From contig NZ_CP030032.1 of assembly GCF_003258315.1 (NCBI RefSeq), positions 3,970,501 to 4,034,500 on the forward strand: a DNA stretch of 64,000 bases, read 5' to 3'. Of this stretch, positions 63,186 to 64,000 are shown one piece after another. The first letter of the stretch is position 1; each line of letters starts with the position of its first letter. Below the pieces are notes generated by a model, which saw nothing but the letters and a program-made list of their open reading frames with translations, made no database searches and was not told the DNA's origin. Both the position numbers and the translations under genes were made by a program. This stretch comes from Bradymonas sediminis. GTDB lineage: Bacteria; Myxococcota_A; Bradymonadia; Bradymonadales; Bradymonadaceae.

Positions 63186-64000
63186 TCAGTCGAAATAATC
63201 GAGGATGCGCCGCTCATGCGAGGCGCCACGCGCGCGGCCGTGGGCCCACTCGCGCAGGGCCTTAATCTCATCCTCATACGTTCGGTAGAGCGGAATAATT
63301 TCACGCGCGGCAAATTCGAGGTCTTCGGCCTCGATATCGCGCTGATGCTCGAAGGCGACGTACATCGCGTCGATGACAACTTGCTCGACCTCGGCGCCCG
63401 AGAAATGCTCGGTGCGCGCGGCGAGCTCCTGCAAAACGGCGTCGTCGAAATGACGGCCGCGCCGATGCAGGTGAATGCGGAAGATATCGACGCGCTCGTG
63501 GGGGTCGGGGAGGTCGACAAAAAAGATCTCGTCGAAGCGCCCTTTTCGCAGCATCTCGGGCGGCAGCGCGGTGACATCGTTGGCGGTGGCGACGAGAAAT
63601 ACCGGCGCGGTCTTCTCCTGCTGCCAGGTCAAAAGCGAGCCGAGCACCCGCGCGGTGCTGGCGTCTGCGCCCTCGCCAAAGCCCTTCTCGATCTCGTCCA
63701 TCCACAACACACAGGGCGCGACGGCCTCGGCGGTGCGCAGCGCCTGGCGAAGCGCGTCCTCGGGCGAGCGCTTGCCGTCGAAGATGACGCCCAGGTCCAG
63801 GCGCAAAAGCGGTAGCCCCCAATAGCGCGCCACGGCCTTGGCGCTCAGGCTCTTGCCGCAGCCCTGCACGCCCAGAAGCAACAGCCCCTTGGGCGACGGC
63901 AGCCCGAAGGCGCTGGCCTCCTCGCTGAAGGCGCGCTTTCGCTCGGCCAGCCAGCGCTTGAGCGCGTCCAGCCCGCCGACGTCGCCCAAGCCCTGCTCCA
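63186..64000 (-). CDS. Ycf46-like AAA+ ATPase (5' end beyond window)
   Basis: About 271 C-terminal residues. The domain reads [16 protein letters not shown], then a glycine-rich P-loop GVQGCGKSL, Walker [16 protein letters not shown], sensor [15 protein letters not shown] and arginine finger [10 protein letters not shown]. The combination and the spacing to [12 protein letters not shown] match the cyanobacterial/bacterial Ycf46-type ATPases, linked in one case to control of photosynthesis and CO2 use; its role here is unknown. The frame continues past 64000 (EQGLG precedes the domain), so the true start lies beyond the right edge. Confidence 0.85.
   Translation of the reverse strand, partial: EQGLGDVGGLDALKRWLAERKRAFSEEASAFGLPSPKGLLLLGVQGCGKSLSAKAVARYWGLPLLRLDLGVIFDGKRSPEDALRQALRTAEAVAPCVLWMDEIEKGFGEGADASTARVLGSLLTWQQEKTAPVFLVATANDVTALPPEMLRKGRFDEIFFVDLPDPHERVDIFRIHLHRRGRHFDDAVLQELAARTEHFSGAEVEQVVIDAMYVAFEHQRDIEAEDLEFAAREIIPLYRTYEDEIKALREWAHGRARGASHERRILDYFD

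Noticed and set aside
61608-63815. 735-codon plus-strand open frame spanning the ABC exporter and AAA+ genes
   Set aside because: Crosses two real genes on the other strand and consists of shadow composition (Arg/Gly/Leu-rich, no motifs).

Overview
The window is chromosomal DNA from a GC-rich Gram-negative bacterium. It has lipoprotein signals, a Myxococcus-type type IV pilus cluster (pilB-T-C-S-R-A followed by pilG/H/I-like genes), MJ0042 zinc-finger/TPR proteins, a multihaem cytochrome fused to a phosphoesterase-like domain, and an F0 gene set separated from F1. Together these suggest a deltaproteobacterial/Myxococcota lineage. A Bradymonadales-like organism is my best guess, inferred from general resemblance only. 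No rRNA, tRNA or CRISPR array was seen.

Layout. 0-5 kb: the start of a DUF1015 gene, two envelope proteins made of two and three tandem DsbA-like thioredoxin domains, and a secreted protein of unknown function. 5.4-14.3 kb: three nucleotide-sugar genes (oxidoreductase, hexapeptide acetyltransferase, PLP aminotransferase; WbpB/D/E-like). They are split by a four-gene cassette: an unknown 299-residue protein, two different BREX-type (BrxD-like) P-loop ATPases, and an Lhr/BrxHI-like helicase. This cassette has no methyltransferase, PglZ or BrxC gene beside it and is the best candidate for an undescribed (probably defence) system. 14.5-16.6 kb: F0 ATP synthase genes (atpZ, atpI-like, atpB, atpE); the c subunit carries a Na+-type ligand set. 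16.6-23.7 kb: a GNAT-like protein, two MJ0042/TPR membrane proteins, a phosphoesterase/tetrahaem cytochrome, and a SprT-like metalloprotease.

24.1-36.4 kb is the type IV pilus locus. PilB and PilT are the extension and retraction motors, PilC the platform, PilS/PilR the two-component regulator. Two pilin genes follow, each preceded by a near-consensus sigma-54 (-24/-12) promoter, which fits PilR control. The PilG/H/I-like membrane protein and ABC transporter close the locus. A palindromic REP-like repeat occurs four times here, once inside the 3' end of pilS. 36.4-40 kb: two AT-richer membrane-protein genes of probable glycan function. 40-47.4 kb: a graveyard of four IS elements (IS66, IS630, IS4, IS3). 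They surround a broken, GC-richer paralogue of the intact 36.4-kb gene and a truncated sulfatase.

47.6-64 kb is mostly ordinary chromosomal genes: small membrane proteins, a WYL-domain protein, MsrA lipoprotein, MazG-like pyrophosphohydrolase, phenylalanine hydroxylase, VOC protein, two Roadblock-like proteins, a DnaJ-type zinc-finger protein, ABC1 kinase, DUF892 ferritin-like protein, cyclophilin lipoprotein, three consecutive PAP2 phosphatases, an acidic lipoprotein, an MsbA-like ABC exporter and the 3' part of a Ycf46-like AAA+ ATPase gene. Starts given here were often moved inward from the longest open frame, using ribosome-binding sites and where family homology begins.
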